Below are positions 30,536 through 43,645 of a DNA stretch of 64,000 bases, piece after piece. Below the pieces are notes generated by a model that had not been told where the DNA came from, did no database searches, and was given only the letters and a program-made list of their open reading frames with translations. This stretch comes from Tubulanus polymorphus. Taxonomy: Eukaryota > Nemertea > Palaeonemertea > Tubulaniformes > Tubulanidae. The stretch spans positions 13,877,263-13,941,262 of the forward strand of contig NC_134028.1 in NCBI RefSeq assembly GCF_964204645.1. The letters run 5' to 3'. Positions within the stretch are counted from its first letter, which is position 1. Each line of letters begins with the position of its first letter. Both the position numbers and the translations under genes were made by a program.

Positions 30536-32360
30536 GGGGTCCTGCTAAAAGTTCGAAACTACGAAATTACGAAATGGAAATTTTTTTGCCAGTAGTGCTA
30601 AAATACGAACCGAAATACGAAACGAAATGGTCACATTTCAAACACTCGCCCATACTATGGTCAAAGCTCGTTATAACGCTACGGAACTCAAAAAATCTCG
30701 GCGGTGCATGTAAATGATCTTTTGAAAGTACCATATTCAAGAATTTATTTTCTTAAACTGGAGGGTTTTAAGAACGTCTACAATTAGTAGAAACTTGTAA
30801 GATGTTCTCAAAAACAAATAATGAATACGCTGCGCCATTTCCACGAACTCAGACGCGGTAAAGCATAGTGAAATGATAGGCCCTACACATGGACTACATG
30901 ACGATCTTTTTACCGCTTAACAGCGTAGTGACGAGCATTTTGAAAAAAATTCCGGCCGTGAATTTTCTTTTCGAATGCGCATCCCTTGCAAAATCCAGAC
31001 AGGGTAAAGGTCTTAGTTTATTTCATTTTGATAATGGAAAATAAATGATACAGTGCGATACTGCTGACCACATGTATCAATTATTAACATAACAGACGGG
31101 GGAAACATTATTGGCGTTTTATAACGAAAGTTTTTTCTAAGAGTTAGAATAGGACTGTATGATTTCATTGGCGTTATGGCGGAGGGTCGAGAGCTATTCC
31201 TTACATTCACAATTCAGGCTTCACAAACTGAACTGTGCACTAAAATCAAATTGATCCATAAGTGAATTTACATTTACTATGACGAACTTTGACTATTTCT
31301 CAGAACCATTACTACCGTACTTACGTATTCCAAAAATATGACGGAAGATGACACATTATGATATAATGACTTTTTCCTCCTTCGATTAAGAAGTATACAA
31401 GAAAAGTTTGATGTTTGTTCAATAAAAAAAGATTGAATTGAAAACTTGATGTTTGTTCAATGAAAACTAATTGAATTGAATTGAAAATTGGTAATTAGCA
31501 TTTATTTTTCACTTACACAGACTATATTGTAGCGTATTTTTGATTTATCTGTTGCCGGCATAACGGGGTACGACTTACGCGAGGTATTTTGAATGAGATC
31601 AGAAGATTTGGAATTTATAATTGATCCGACTTACGTGAAAAAACGACTTCTAAAGTACGAGTTATAAGCATTATTTTATAAGGTTTAAAGAAGAAAAAAA
31701 TCGGGACCAAAATAATTATACGAGAGATGTGATGATACGACTAATTCGATGACGACTTTGGGGTTGACTGTAGCAGAAAGGAAAGGCAAGCGCTTCACGC
31801 GACACCGAGCTCGTAACCGCGATAGGATTATCCCGTTCTTGGACACGGGCCGACATATCTGAACCTGTCTAGTATCGATCATTTAGCTCAGAAAAAATTA
31901 ATGTAATGGGTCAACTTTTAAGCTCCTCAGCAGAGGAGAAACGAGGTATCCATTTTTTAGCCTAAACACTGCAGGATATATTTTAAGGCACACTTCGTTC
32001 TCTAACCCGTAATTTATTAATCGCTACCTTCCAGTTGTATATGAGCATGCGCAGATCATTCCCCCTGATGGCATCGCTAAACTCAGTTGCGGCACGGAAC
32101 CCAGCCACACTAGACCGGGTGCGCATGTTTAAGCCAGCTCCACGAATCCGCTGCTATAGCGCAAAAAATTACAAAATTTTCATTTCGTATTACATTTTAA
32201 ACTTCAGCAGAACCTGCGAAAAAATGACCATTTCGTTTCGTAGTTTAGCATTTCGTATAGTATTTCGTTTCTTTCTTTAGCATTTCTTAATTTCGTTTCA
32301 TATTTCGTAATTTCGTTGCATATTTCTTAATTTCGTAGTTTCGTAATTTAGAAGTAACCC
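30536..32360. mobile_element. Terminal-inverted-repeat transposon, about 1.8 kb, non-autonomous
   Basis: The ends share inverted TACGAAACTACGAAATTACG-like stretches of about 100 bp (near 30,550-30,650 and 32,160-32,355). The flanks read GTCACAAGGG on the left (30,529-30,538) and GTCACAGGG on the right (32,361-32,369), a likely target duplication with one base difference, and the GTCGCA block it interrupts becomes continuous when the element is removed. No transposase frame is visible. The superfamily is not clear; duplication length would fit hAT-like elements. Confidence 0.65.
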
Positions 32361-32399
32361 GTCACAGGGCCAACCTGCGTCCGGCTTTAAGTTACTGTG

Positions 32400-32960
32400 G
32401 AGCCCCAGAAATATCTTTTTTTTTTCGTTCAAAAGACCTTTCGCTTGAAAATTCTTTCGTCGGAACAAAATTGATTTCGTTCCAACCAATAATATTCTGT
32501 TCGATTGAACCAATTTGGAAAAATCGTTAGAACAAAGTTGAACAAACTTTTTTTGTCCAAACGAAAGGTTTTTCGTTCGAAACAATCGTTCCATCGAACA
32601 GAATCGTTTTAATTTGAACAGAATTTTCTTGTCAGAACATTAAGTTTTTCGTTCGAACAAGTATATTGTAAAAAGTTTTTTCTCCAAAACAAAAGTATTA
32701 AGTATTTCGTTCAATCGAACAGAATTGTTTTCATTCAAACATTCGTTCGAAAAAATTGTTTTCGCTTAACCAAATTTTAATAAAAGTCATAATTTTAATA
32801 AAAGTTTTTCATTTCAACAATAACAAAGCTTTCAGAATGAAGACAAGTTTTGGTTCAAACAAAATGCGTATTGTTCGATCAAACAGAATTGTTTTCATTC
32901 GAACAAGATTTTCTTGTCGGATCATTAAGTTTTTTGGTTGAACAGCGTGTTAAGGTCATT
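32400..32960. repeat. TTCGTTCGAAC-rich degenerate repeat
   Basis: Low-complexity DNA built from words such as TCGTTCGAACA, AACAGAATTGTTTT and TTTTCGTTCGAA. The reverse complement recurs at 37,040-37,600 and in part at 39,640-39,920. No gene. Confidence 0.75.
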
Positions 32961-32989
32961 TTGGAAATTTACTCGGTCTGGTACATTTT

Positions 32990-33240
32990 GGATTACTGTG
33001 TATGTCATTTGTCAGGACATTAAACAGAAGACGACTTGGGATACTACCTTGCGTGACTCCACTAGTTAGACCGACTTATTCCAAGATGAGGCGCTCCGTT
33101 GATTTCGGCTACAAGCGTTCGTTCGGAGATAATGCTGAGCCATTTCGGCGACCTATCATTGATACTGTTTCCTTATAGCCTCGTTTTGTAATGGCTGATG
33201 TTGAACCTTATCAAATGCTTTGTCGAAATCATTAAGAGAA
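32990..33240 (-). pseudogene. Reverse-transcriptase fragment of a LINE, copy 2
   Basis: Close copy of the fragment at 29,327-29,600 in the same orientation (shared GTATGTCATTTGTC, GACTCCACTAGTTAGACCGA). It is broken in all frames. Confidence 0.55.
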
Positions 33241-33429
33241 ATTATCGCCTAATAGTTGATTTTCCAGAGTCAAATAGGACCATCTGGTCCAGTTGTCCAT
33301 GGTTTAAAGTATGTCTAATTGACTGTTTGTCGAGCTTCCTCTTATAAAACAGTGAGAACCATTGAACAGGATTCCAAGACTGTACAGAAAACCCGTTATC
33401 GCTGCTTTGCAGCTATATTTATTAGTATT

Positions 33430-34302
<873 letters not shown>

Positions 34303-34317
34303 ATTATTGATAATGAA

Positions 34318-35177
34318 ATGATCATCTTTCTTCGTGGATTGAGTGAGCACATAAAAGGGGAGAAATGGTTTCAAAAGCAAAACAAGAGATCGAATTTAGT
34401 AATTCATCACAACATTATAAAGACAGCTGCAAGCAGAATCAGAAAGGACTCTGAAGACATAGAAAATATCATAAGTACAATCTCCGAAATAACGAATCCT
34501 TTCACCTTGAGAAAAAAAACAATTGTTAACCTTTCAACTGGTAGCTAGTTCAAAAAATCAATTACATTTTCGAAAAAAAACCTTTATTAAATTCATATAC
34601 TTAATGTTGAATGTTTTAGACTAGTTCATTATACACCTGATTTTGATTCACTGATGAATAAACATGGATGCATATTTTTGATATTTCAGGTATCTCACTT
34701 GAATTAAACGCAACTGAAAAGCTCGCGAATTTCCTTCCGATTGGGCAAACAAGGGTTATACAGTATGTAGAAGAAGGGCTGATAACAGGAAGAGTGGAGA
34801 TTTCAGAAGTGATTAAAATAACAAACTTAAAAACATACGCAACTTCTACAAAACCACTGAATGTTGGGAAAAAGCCCTTCCGCCGGGAAGCAAGTGCACA
34901 CGACATATTCTCTAGACTACTTGTTGCAGCCAAGGCTAGGGATGTTGATTTGAAAGATGTCTTCTATGAATTAGCCTCTGCACCAATGTCTAATTGCAGA
35001 AGTAGACGGGTCACACACAATGAATCCCCAAAGAGCAAGCTCATGAATGTGATAATTTCTGATATTGAAGACTTTCTAGTACCCGATGGGTTGGAATCGA
35101 TTTATGAAGTTGTCGACGGCATGGTGATTCTTCATTCCTTGAATGTGGATGGCCTTCAGAAAATAATTGCAAGATAA
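34318..35177 (+). CDS. Two-exon gene fragment of unknown function, immediately after the microsatellite
   Basis: Exon 1 (34,318 to about 34,531) and exon 2 (about 34,690-35,177) join at a GT donor (CTTTCAACTG|GTAGCT) and an AG acceptor (ATATTTCAG|GTATCTC) with the frame kept. The product includes ENIISTISEITNPF, VNLSTG, then a helical domain with FLPIGQTRVIQYVEEGLI and the phrase AHDIFSRLLVAAKARDVDLK, followed by FYELASAPMSN. Similar proteins with an 'RLLVIA(K/Q)xRxxDL(K/R)' helix and a following LAH/LxxAxxDG segment occur in many marine invertebrate genomes, often among mobile DNA; I do not know their function. No zinc or catalytic motif is seen. The start may be upstream, within the microsatellite or before it. 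Confidence 0.5.
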
Positions 35178-35715
35178 AATTAAAAGAATATAGAACATAT
35201 GTTGATTCCAGAAGACTTACAAATTATAAATCCTCCTGACATGACTTCAAGGCGCAGATTTCTATAACTAAATGAACATTATTTTTCTAATAACTCAGAA
35301 CAAGAGTGACTCTCCCGAGGGAATCTCAAATGGTCGTCCCCGGGTAGAGGTCAAAACTTGGTTTACTTTCTCAACTTGCTGGAGACTACCATCATGCCTC
35401 GATTTCTCTGGCCTATGAGAGTCGAACATTTCCCCATACAAAGGCCTGGCTTAAGTGTAGATGAAGGCTAGGCACTGCACAATGTGGATTAAATGGAACT
35501 CTAAACTCTCATAATTAAACGAGTCCACAGGAAAGATCCAATAATTGAACGTTCATCTTACTATATTAACAGATTCGCTTAGCTTGGGTTTGAATTCTGG
35601 TTCCATTGCTTCGTATTCTAATATAGCGTATCAGTGTTTCAGCTTTTTCAGCGATTTTCAGGAACCGAGCAGCTTTCATTTTCGGATTATGAAGGGATTT
35701 TTATTTCCATTTTGT
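35178..35715. other. Gene-free interval
   Basis: Downstream of the two-exon gene. No coding, repeat or RNA signal was identified beyond ordinary AT-rich DNA. The next repeat unit begins at about 35,716 (AGTTTAATCCAATGA). Confidence 0.4.
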
Positions 35716-36778
35716 TTTGGAGTTTAATCCAATGACTGTTAATAAACGCAAGAATTATACTGTGTTTGTTTGAGACAGGAAAGCTCAGTACCGGTAAGCC
35801 TAACGGTCGCGTACAACTCGATAAACACTTCAAGCGACTCGGCGAACGATCTCCTTTCCCCCGCGGCGAACGCTTACTCGGAATATCAAGCGTGAGTGCA
35901 GCTTACGGATGAGAGTATGTTATAAACTTGTATCAAGTAAATACATTGTGGATTTGACAATCACCGGTATGTACTGTAGGAAATATAGAGTATTGATAAA
36001 TGGTTGAAGCCCGCGGCCGAATGAGATAATATATTCTTTTATTTTGATCCCTCGTCGACACAACAGCTTATCTCCGCTACATCTCTTCGGCATGTTTTGT
36101 TTAGGCCTACAACTCACCGGTACTCTAATGATTTATCCTAGCAAATACACGGTAAATTTGGTAAAGAAAAATAGGTATTGTTAAACTAACTATTTTTAGC
36201 CCCAGCCCAATCACTGGTAGTAATAAATTTATTTGTACTTGATTTGATTCTCATGATGAGGAGAAACGCAGTGCTGATGCGGGAACGACGATGTAGAGAC
36301 ACACGTCGATTCGTCGATGTTTACGGCTTGACAGTGCTTTTAAAATCTAGAGCAGTAAGTTTCCTGTGTATCAGTAATATGATTATGAGGAAGATGGTTA
36401 ATTTTTAAAAATAGCTGTTTGAAAACCGTGGCTGAATGTGGAATCATGCGGCAATAAATGTGTTGATTTACACTTGAATTGGTAATCGAAGTGACGAGCA
36501 GCCTCCGTTGGATTTCGGGATGACAACTCATTGAATGGGGCCCAATTTTCGATGTTTTTCGACAAGGCTTTTGTAACGTTGATTTATCAAAATACGCACG
36601 GAGTATTTGTAGATCGAAGTGAGCTGAAGGATAGCATACGGATTGTATCGGCAACAGTGGCAAAGTAACAAAGCCTATGTCCTTTGAGTGACAAGAGTGT
36701 GACTTAAATAATAATATTAAATATAGCTGCAAAGCAGCGATAACGGGTTTTCTGCACAGTCTTGGAATCCTGTTCAAC
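35716..36778 (+). repeat. Composite repeat block U, plus orientation, copy 1
   Basis: Begins AATCCAATGA...GTTAATAAACGCAA and contains GCGAACGATCTCCTTTCC, CGGTATGTACTGTAGGAAAT and ATTCTTTTATTTTGAT. It ends at GCAAAGCAGCGATAACGGGT. It recurs at 38,620-39,640, at 40,622-40,690 joined to 41,988-42,239, and at 43,508-43,645. Confidence 0.75.
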
Positions 36779-37030
36779 GGTGGATTTCGACAAAGCATTT
36801 GATAAGGCACAACATCAGGCATTACTAAACAGGCTTATTAGGAAACAGTATCAATGATAGGTCGCTCAAATGGCTCAGCAGTTATCTCTGAACGAAAATG
36901 TGTAGCCGAAATCAACGGAACACCTCATCTTGGAATAAGTCGGTCTAACTATTGGAGTCACGCAAGGTAGTATCCTAAGTCGTCTTCTGTTTAATGTCCT
37001 GACAAATGACATACACAGTAATCCAAAATA
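36778..37030 (+). pseudogene. Reverse-transcriptase fragment of a LINE, copy 3
   Basis: Plus-strand phrases of a non-LTR reverse transcriptase: DFDKAFDKA, then LKWLSSYLSERKCVAEINGTP, then the [22 protein letters not shown] region in a shifted frame. At least two frame changes. Confidence 0.55.
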
Positions 37031-37039
37031 TACCAGACC

Positions 37040-37600
37040 AAGTAAATTTCCAAATCGACCTTAACACGCTGTTCGACCAAAAAACTTAATGTTCCAACCA
37101 GAAAATCTTGTTCGAATGAAAATAATTCTGTTTGATCGAACAATACGCTTTTTGCTTGAACCAAAAATTTTCTTTATTCTGACAAAAAATGTGTTCGAAT
37201 AAAAAGCAATGTTATTGTTGAAATGAACAATTTTGTTGAGCGAAAACAATTTTTTCGAACGAATGTTTGACTGAAAACAATTGTGTTCGATTGAACGAAA
37301 TACTTAATACTTTTGGTTCGGAGAAAAAACTTTTTTCAATATACTGGTTCGAACGAAAAACGTAATGTTCTGACAAGAAAATTCTGTTCAAATTAAAACG
37401 ATTCTGTTTGATTGAACGATTGTTCGAACGAAAAACCTTTCGTTTGGACAAAAAAAGTTTGTTCAACTTTGTTCTAACGATTTTTTCGAATTGGTTCAAT
37501 CGAATAGAATATTATTGGTTCGAACGAAATAAATTTTGTTCCGATGAAAGAATTTTCAAGCGAAAAGTCTTTTGAACGAAAAAAAAGATATTTCTGGTGC
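37040..37600. repeat. TTCGAACGAAA-rich degenerate repeat, plus orientation
   Basis: Reverse complement of the block at 32,400-32,960, with phrases such as TTCGAACGAAAAACGTAATG and CTGACAAGAAAATTCTG. No gene. Confidence 0.7.
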
Positions 37601-37609
37601 TCCGCAGTA

Positions 37610-38235
37610 ACTTAAAGCCGGACGTAGGTTGGTCTTGTGACACGATGCGATCCTCGCGTTGCATCGCAAGTTTCGGTGCAAGTCGGTTGCGATAAGATTG
37701 TGTGCGACTAGTTTCTGCCAGTCGCAAGAGCGCGTCGGTTGGTTGTGACAGTCGTGTCGCGTCACAGAAAGTAGAACACGTGCGACTCCTTGTGACTGGC
37801 GTTGCCGAAAGTCGCAACCCGTCGCAAGGGAGTGTAGGTCGATGAATTGTGGCGACACAATCGTCGCTGGCAGTCGCAGTGATTGGCGTCGCTGGCGGTC
37901 GCAGTGATTGGTGTCGCAGTGAGTCACAAGCCGTCGTTAGGCCCAACTACGCCCTGCTTATCGTGTCGCATCGCAAGTTTCGGTTTAAGTCGGTTGTGAT
38001 ACGATTGTGTGCGACTAGTTTCTGCCAGTCGCAAGAGCGCGTCGGTTGGCTGTGACAGTCGTGTCGCGTCGCAGAACGTAGAACACATGCGACTCTTGTG
38101 ACTGGCGTTGCTGAAAGTCGCAACCCCTTGCAAGGGAGCGTAGGTCTTTGAGTCGTTGCGATACAATCGTCGCTGGCGGTCGCTGTAACTCGTGTCGCAG
38201 TTAGTCACAAGCCGCCGCAAGGTCGACCTACGCCC
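37610..38235. repeat. GTCGCA-rich repeat, two tandem copies of about 300 bp
   Basis: Two consecutive copies, about 37,640-37,950 and 37,960-38,235, both with GCGTCGGTTGG, GTGACAGTCGTGTCGCGTC and GACTGGCGTTG. A third copy is at 39,930-40,260. Confidence 0.75.
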
Positions 38236-40690
38236 AGCTCAAGTCATTAGGAATTAATGAAATACCAGTTTCATTTATGATGAAATTTATCATGAAATTT
38301 ATGATGAAAAAACTCAAATGAAAAGTCTGGCTCATAAAGCTGTCTGCTCAGACGAAATTTTCAAAAAAATCTTCATTTTTGGCAATGAAATTGATAATTG
38401 TGATTGATAGTTGCAAATCACAACCAGTTAATCACTAATTAACATGCATTTTAATAAATCTGATTCCTCCTTTACAGTGAACTTAGCTTTAACCTAGTAG
38501 AGGCTACTAGCCTATGCAGGCCTATGTACATGCGTAGGCCTAACATCCGGACAGATTGGTCGTAGGCCTATTGAATAACAACCCACCTAAATATCGTAAA
38601 TTTTGTTTTGAAGTTCAATCCAATGAGTCCGTTAATAAACGCAACAATTATGCTGTGTTTGTTTGAAACAGTAAAGCTCAGTACGGTAGGCCTAAAGCCA
38701 CGAAAAACTCGATAAACACTTCAAGCGACACAGCGAACGATCTCCTTTCCCCCACAGCGAACGCTTACTCCGAATGTGACGAGTCCAGCATACGGAAAGG
38801 AGTGTGTTATATACTTGTATTTAGTAAATACCTTGTGCATTTGACAGTGATCGGTATGTACTGTAGGAAATATCGAGTGTTGATGGTATTGATATAGAGG
38901 TTGAAGCCCGCGGCCGAATAAAGTAATTTATTCTTTTATTTTGATACCTCCCTGGTATACTTATGATTTATCTTAGTAAATACACGGTTAATTTGGTAAA
39001 GAAAAAAAGGTATTGTTAAACTAACTGATGACGCCCGCAACCAAATCACTGGTAGTAATAAATTAATTTGTACTCGATTCGATTCTCATGATGAGGAAAA
39101 ACTCGCAGCTGATCCCCGGAACGACGATGTAGTGACACACGTCGATTCGTCGATGTTTACGGCTCGACAGTGCTTTTAAAATCTAAAGTAGTAAATTTCC
39201 TGTATATCGGTAATATGATTTGATGAGGAAAATGGGCTATTGTTAAAATTAGTTTTAAAAAACCGCGACAGACTGTGCAATCTCTGGGTAATAATTTTTT
39301 AAATTTATGCTTGAATTGATAATCGATGTGACAAGAAACGTGCGGTAGATTTCGTAAAGACGACTTAAAAAAACATGTCGGCTCTTTGAATGGGGGCACA
39401 ATTTTCGATGTTTACGGCCCGACAGTGCTTTTGTAACGTTGATTCTTCAAAATTCGCACGGAGTATTTGTAGATCGAAGTGAGCTGAATGATATCAGACG
39501 GATTGTATCGGCAACAGCGGTAATGTAAAAAAGCCTATGTACTTTTGACAAAAAAAGTGTGGAAAAAAATAATAATAATAGTAATAATAATAAATATAGC
39601 TGCAAAGCAGCGATAACGGGTTTTCTGCACAGTCTTAGAATCCTTCGAAGAAAAAACTTTTTACAATATACTTGTTCGAACGAAAAACTTAATGTTCTGA
39701 CAAAAAAATTCTCTTCAAATTAAAACGATTCTGTTCGATCGAATGATTGTTCGAACGAAATACCTTTCGTTTGGACAAAAAAAAGTTTGTTCAACTTTGT
39801 TCTAACGATTTTTTCAAATTGGGTCAATCGAAAAGAATATTAATGTTTGGAATGAAATAAATTTTGTTCCGACGAAAGAATTTTCAAGCAAAAGGTCCTA
39901 TGAAAGAAAAAATAAGATATTTCTGGGGCTCCGCAGTAACTTAAAGCCGGGCGTAAGTTGGTCTTGAGACACGATGCAATCCTCGCGTTGCATCGCAAGT
40001 TTCGGTGCAAGTCGGTTGCAATACGATTGTGTGCGACTAGTTTCCGCCAGTGGCAAGAGCGCGTCGGTTGGTTGTGACAGTCGTGTCGCGTCGCAGAAAG
40101 TAGAAAACGTGCGACTCCTTGTGACTGGCGTTGCTGAAAGTCGCAACCCGTCGCAAGGGAGCGTAGGTCGATGAGTCGTTGCGACACAATCGTCGCTGGC
40201 GGTCGCAGTGATTGGCGTTGCTATGAGTCACAAGCCGTAGCAAGGCCGACCTTCGCCCTGCTTAAGTCATTAGGAATTAATGAAATACCAGTTTCATTTA
40301 TGATGAAAAAACGCAAATGAAAAGTCTGGCTTATAAAGCTGTCTGCTCAGACGAAATTTTCAAAAAAATCTTCATTTATGGCAATAAAATTGATAATTGT
40401 GATTGATCGTTGCAAGACACAACCAGTTAATCACTAATTAACATGCATTTTAATAAATCTGATTCCTCCTTTACAGTGATCTTAGCGTTAACCTAGTAGA
40501 GGCTACTAGCCTATGTAGGCCTATGTAGGACTATGTATATGCGTAGGCCTAACATCTGGACAGATTGGTCGTCGGCCTATTGAATAACAACCCACCTAAA
40601 TATCGTAAATTTTGTTTAGAAGTTCAATCCAATGAGTCCGTTAATAAACGCAACAATTTTATACTGTGTTTGTTTGAGACAGTAATGCTC
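38236..40690 (+). repeat. Tandem copy of the composite unit (about 2.0 kb)
   Basis: 38,240-38,660 (TAAGTCATTAGGAATTAATG ... AATCCAATGAGTCCG) is repeated at 40,262-40,640, so the unit between them (block U at 38,620-39,640, the TTCG-rich stretch at 39,640-39,920, the GTCGCA block at 39,930-40,260) is a tandem repeat unit about 2.02 kb long. In this copy the reverse-transcriptase scrap is missing. Confidence 0.75.
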
Positions 40691-40697
40691 AGTACCG

Positions 40698-41987
40698 GGC
40701 AAATGGTAGAAAGTTTCTTTTGTCCAATGTCGTATAGCGCCGCCGCGGTCGAAAATCGAACTAATCTGTCAAGTCGATAATTTTCTAAGTGAGAAGACGC
40801 CGCGTTCAGTTCGCGGTACACTGTACGTACAGTTTTTCGATACACTGCTGTTCAACAAATTTGTTTTGAAGTTGAAGTTCACAGCGCGCTATTCAGTTTT
40901 CAGAAGTAGATGGCTAAAATAACATCATTCGTAAGATCTCAGATTGAATATTTTCATCGGATTCAGAGCTCAGTTCATTGTATAAAATGTGTCATTTCAT
41001 GTATTAGACAGTTACTTCTATTACTCTGACAGGAGTTTTTATGTCATAATTTTTTTACCTCATGTGTAACTCAATTATAGCAGAGTTATCAATTATTCAT
41101 TTATAAATAAATTAGTATTATTAATTTAATTATTGGATTGATTATTATTAAGAGATATGACATTATAAACATATATATATATAATGCACATTAATGGATG
41201 TTATATAAAATGCAAAGATATGGATGTTATAATGATAATGTATTTCTACTCGCATAGAAATGAGACTAAAGTTTTCCTGTTTGGATATTCTAAAAGCCTA
41301 TAAGTCCTTTGTCAAGGATATGAATGGTTTGTGATGATATTATGTTAACTAAATTCATTTGTTGGTCGAACGATTTCAATTAATATCGCAATATTTAGCA
41401 TTCGTGATATAATTAATATGATAGAGATATGGCCATTTGTCTATTGTTTATGTTAGCAAAAGATTGCGTTTGATATAGAAGGCTATAATGTTTTGATGTA
41501 TGGTTGAGATTTTCAAAATAAATGTTATGCTTACATGAGATAATTGGAACTAGATGTTTTATTTCATTTTTATCAAGTATCGGTGGATGAGAAGTCTTTC
41601 GACGATGTGCAGTTAGCCCATTAGAGTTTGCCTTAAAATACTTTACTCTCAGTCTAAGCTGAATTTAATTCATACCGCCGTTACAGTACCATAAAATTCA
41701 CACAAAATCTTTAGCGTCATTGGAATAGGACGTCCCCTGTTTCACATCCGGCAGGTGTGTTGACGGTGGGTAAGTTTAATAAGGTACACCAAATCTATTA
41801 AAACGATCGCTATTTTAAAATCAAATCATCCCGAAGAAATTGGGGATTCGTACCTATCGGATATATACTGGTACTCGGCGTCTTTCCACTTAACAAAACA
41901 TCGTCAATAACATTAGTTTTTATTATTGCTAAGTAGCGGCGCTACCGGTACTGTCGATCGGACATTAGAAACTTTCTACCTTTTGCC
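40698..41987. mobile_element. Terminal-inverted-repeat transposon, 1,290 bp, non-autonomous
   Basis: The ends are GGCAAATGGTAGAAAGTTTC on the left and, as its near complement, GAAACTTTCTACCTTTTGCC on the right, continuing inwards with TGTCC and GCGCCGC/GCGGCGC. AGTACCG occurs directly on both sides (40,691-40,697 and 41,988-41,994), and repeat block U is continuous once the element is removed. No transposase gene. A 7-8 bp duplication suggests a hAT- or P-like superfamily, not decided. Confidence 0.8.
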
Positions 41988-42239
41988 AGTACCGGTAGGC
42001 CTAAAGCCGCGTAAAACTCGATGAACACCTCAAGCGACACAGCGAACGATCTCCTTTCCTCCACAGCGAACGCTTACTCCGAATGTCAATTGTGAGTCCA
42101 GGATACGGAAAGGAGTGTGTTATATACTTGTGTTTAGTAAATACCTTGTGTATTTGACAACGATCGGTATGTACTGTAGGAAATAAAGAGTATTGATGGT
42201 ATTGATATAGAGGTTGAAGCCCGCGGCCAAATAAAGTAA

Positions 42240-43503
42240 TGATCCACAGCTAGATTTTCGTAGTATTTGAAAATGTTTCGTAGTATTTAGAAATGTTCTT
42301 AGTGTTGTTTCCGTATGCGTGGGGGTTACGTTAAAGCCGTCAGACAAGAACGTACTAGTAGTAAGAATTACGAAAGTTCTTGTTTGATGCTTTCATCTAC
42401 CAACGCAAACCATAAATCAGTCTATAAACAACAATTCTTTCTCGGTTCTTCTGCTGTGAGATCTGGCAAACATTCAGAAAATCTTTATATAAAAGTTTTA
42501 AATAGTTGGAACCATATTCGGTTGGGTCGGAACAATGGAGTGTATTTATAATGAGGCTCGTGAAGGGATCACGCTGATACTTGATGATATTCCCGGCTAC
42601 TTTCCGTAAAAGGAAAAACCGGAAGTTTAGGAAGATGTGGTTGTTTTGCTTATCCTGTATTAAAATAGAATAAGTTAAATTGTAGATAAAATAATTAGTA
42701 TAAGTATTTCAAATAATTTAAGAATTGATAATCAATCACAATGTATTCTGAATCGTAGTTAATTATAATAATTAAAAAAAAGAAACAATGAATTTGTACT
42801 GTAATTAGAAAAGAAAACAAAGTTTTGAAAAGATATTTAATTTTAGTAATCTAGATGTTGTTTAAGAACAAATTGTTAATAATCGCTAATGTTTTAGAAA
42901 AATTAATTTGTGTTAAATGTTAAAACTAGCTGTCTGAAGTTTCTGTTGTCTGTATGCGCTCGTTGGTAATTCATAGACAATAGCTGCTCTCTCAACAACG
43001 ACTAGCAAGCTGTGAGTAAATCACAACGCGTCATGACAGGAGGGTTGGAAAAAAAAGTTAGTTTAGCAAATCAGTTTTGAAAATAATTTTAGATCAGCGA
43101 AACATTAAGGCCAAATTCTATATGACCAAAACAGTAATGACAGTAAGGTTGCTGCTCCTTGCCAAAAGTCGAGTGGGAGAGTCGGTATTTTAAGAATGCC
43201 GATTCTTTCTATAAAAGGGACCCGCATCTTGAGAGAGCAGTCAATCGAGAGAATCTGTACCTTAGTAAGACGAGTGTCGACAGCAGGACAGGAGAAGCTT
43301 CGGAACGATAGGGATTTTATATACAATAGGGATTAGGAAAATCATTCTTTGTTCAAGGTAAATAAAATATATTATCTTCAATATTATCATCCGGTATTTC
43401 AATTTATTCATTCGGATTTGTGCACGGACACGTTCTCTCGCCAGGGCCTTACTCAAGTATTTTATAGATAACGATTAAAGAGAGGATTGTGACCGGTGTA
43501 TCA
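42240..43503 (+). mobile_element. Solo LTR of a Ty3/gypsy family related to the 46-58 kb element
   Basis: 1,264 bp, TGATCCACAGCT...GTGTATCA, flanked by GTAA on both sides (42,236-42,239 and 43,504-43,507) and interrupting repeat block U. It starts like the LTR of the gypsy element in this window (TGATCCGCAGCTG) and shares TATAAAAGGGACCCGCATCT against TATAAAAGGGGCCGCACCTC, and CGTTCTCTCGCCAGGG against GACTTTCTCGCCAGGG near the end. It is a product of recombination between two LTRs of a related family. Confidence 0.8.
43213..43223 (+). promoter_or_regulatory. TATA box of the solo LTR
   Basis: TATAAAAGGGA lies in the same place relative to the LTR end as TATAAAAGGGG in the complete LTR. Confidence 0.55.
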
Positions 43504-43645
43504 GTAATATATTATTTTATTTTGATACCTCGTCGACATAACAGCTTATCTCCGCTATATCTCTTCGGCGTGTTCCGTTTAGGCCTACGACTCCCCGGTA
43601 CACTTATGATTTATCTTAGTAAATACACGGTTAATAAGATAAAAT

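Noticed and set aside
37512-40243. Arg/Ser-rich open frames of 65-145 codons
   Set aside because: They follow the GTCGCA-rich repeat and occur in several frames of each copy.
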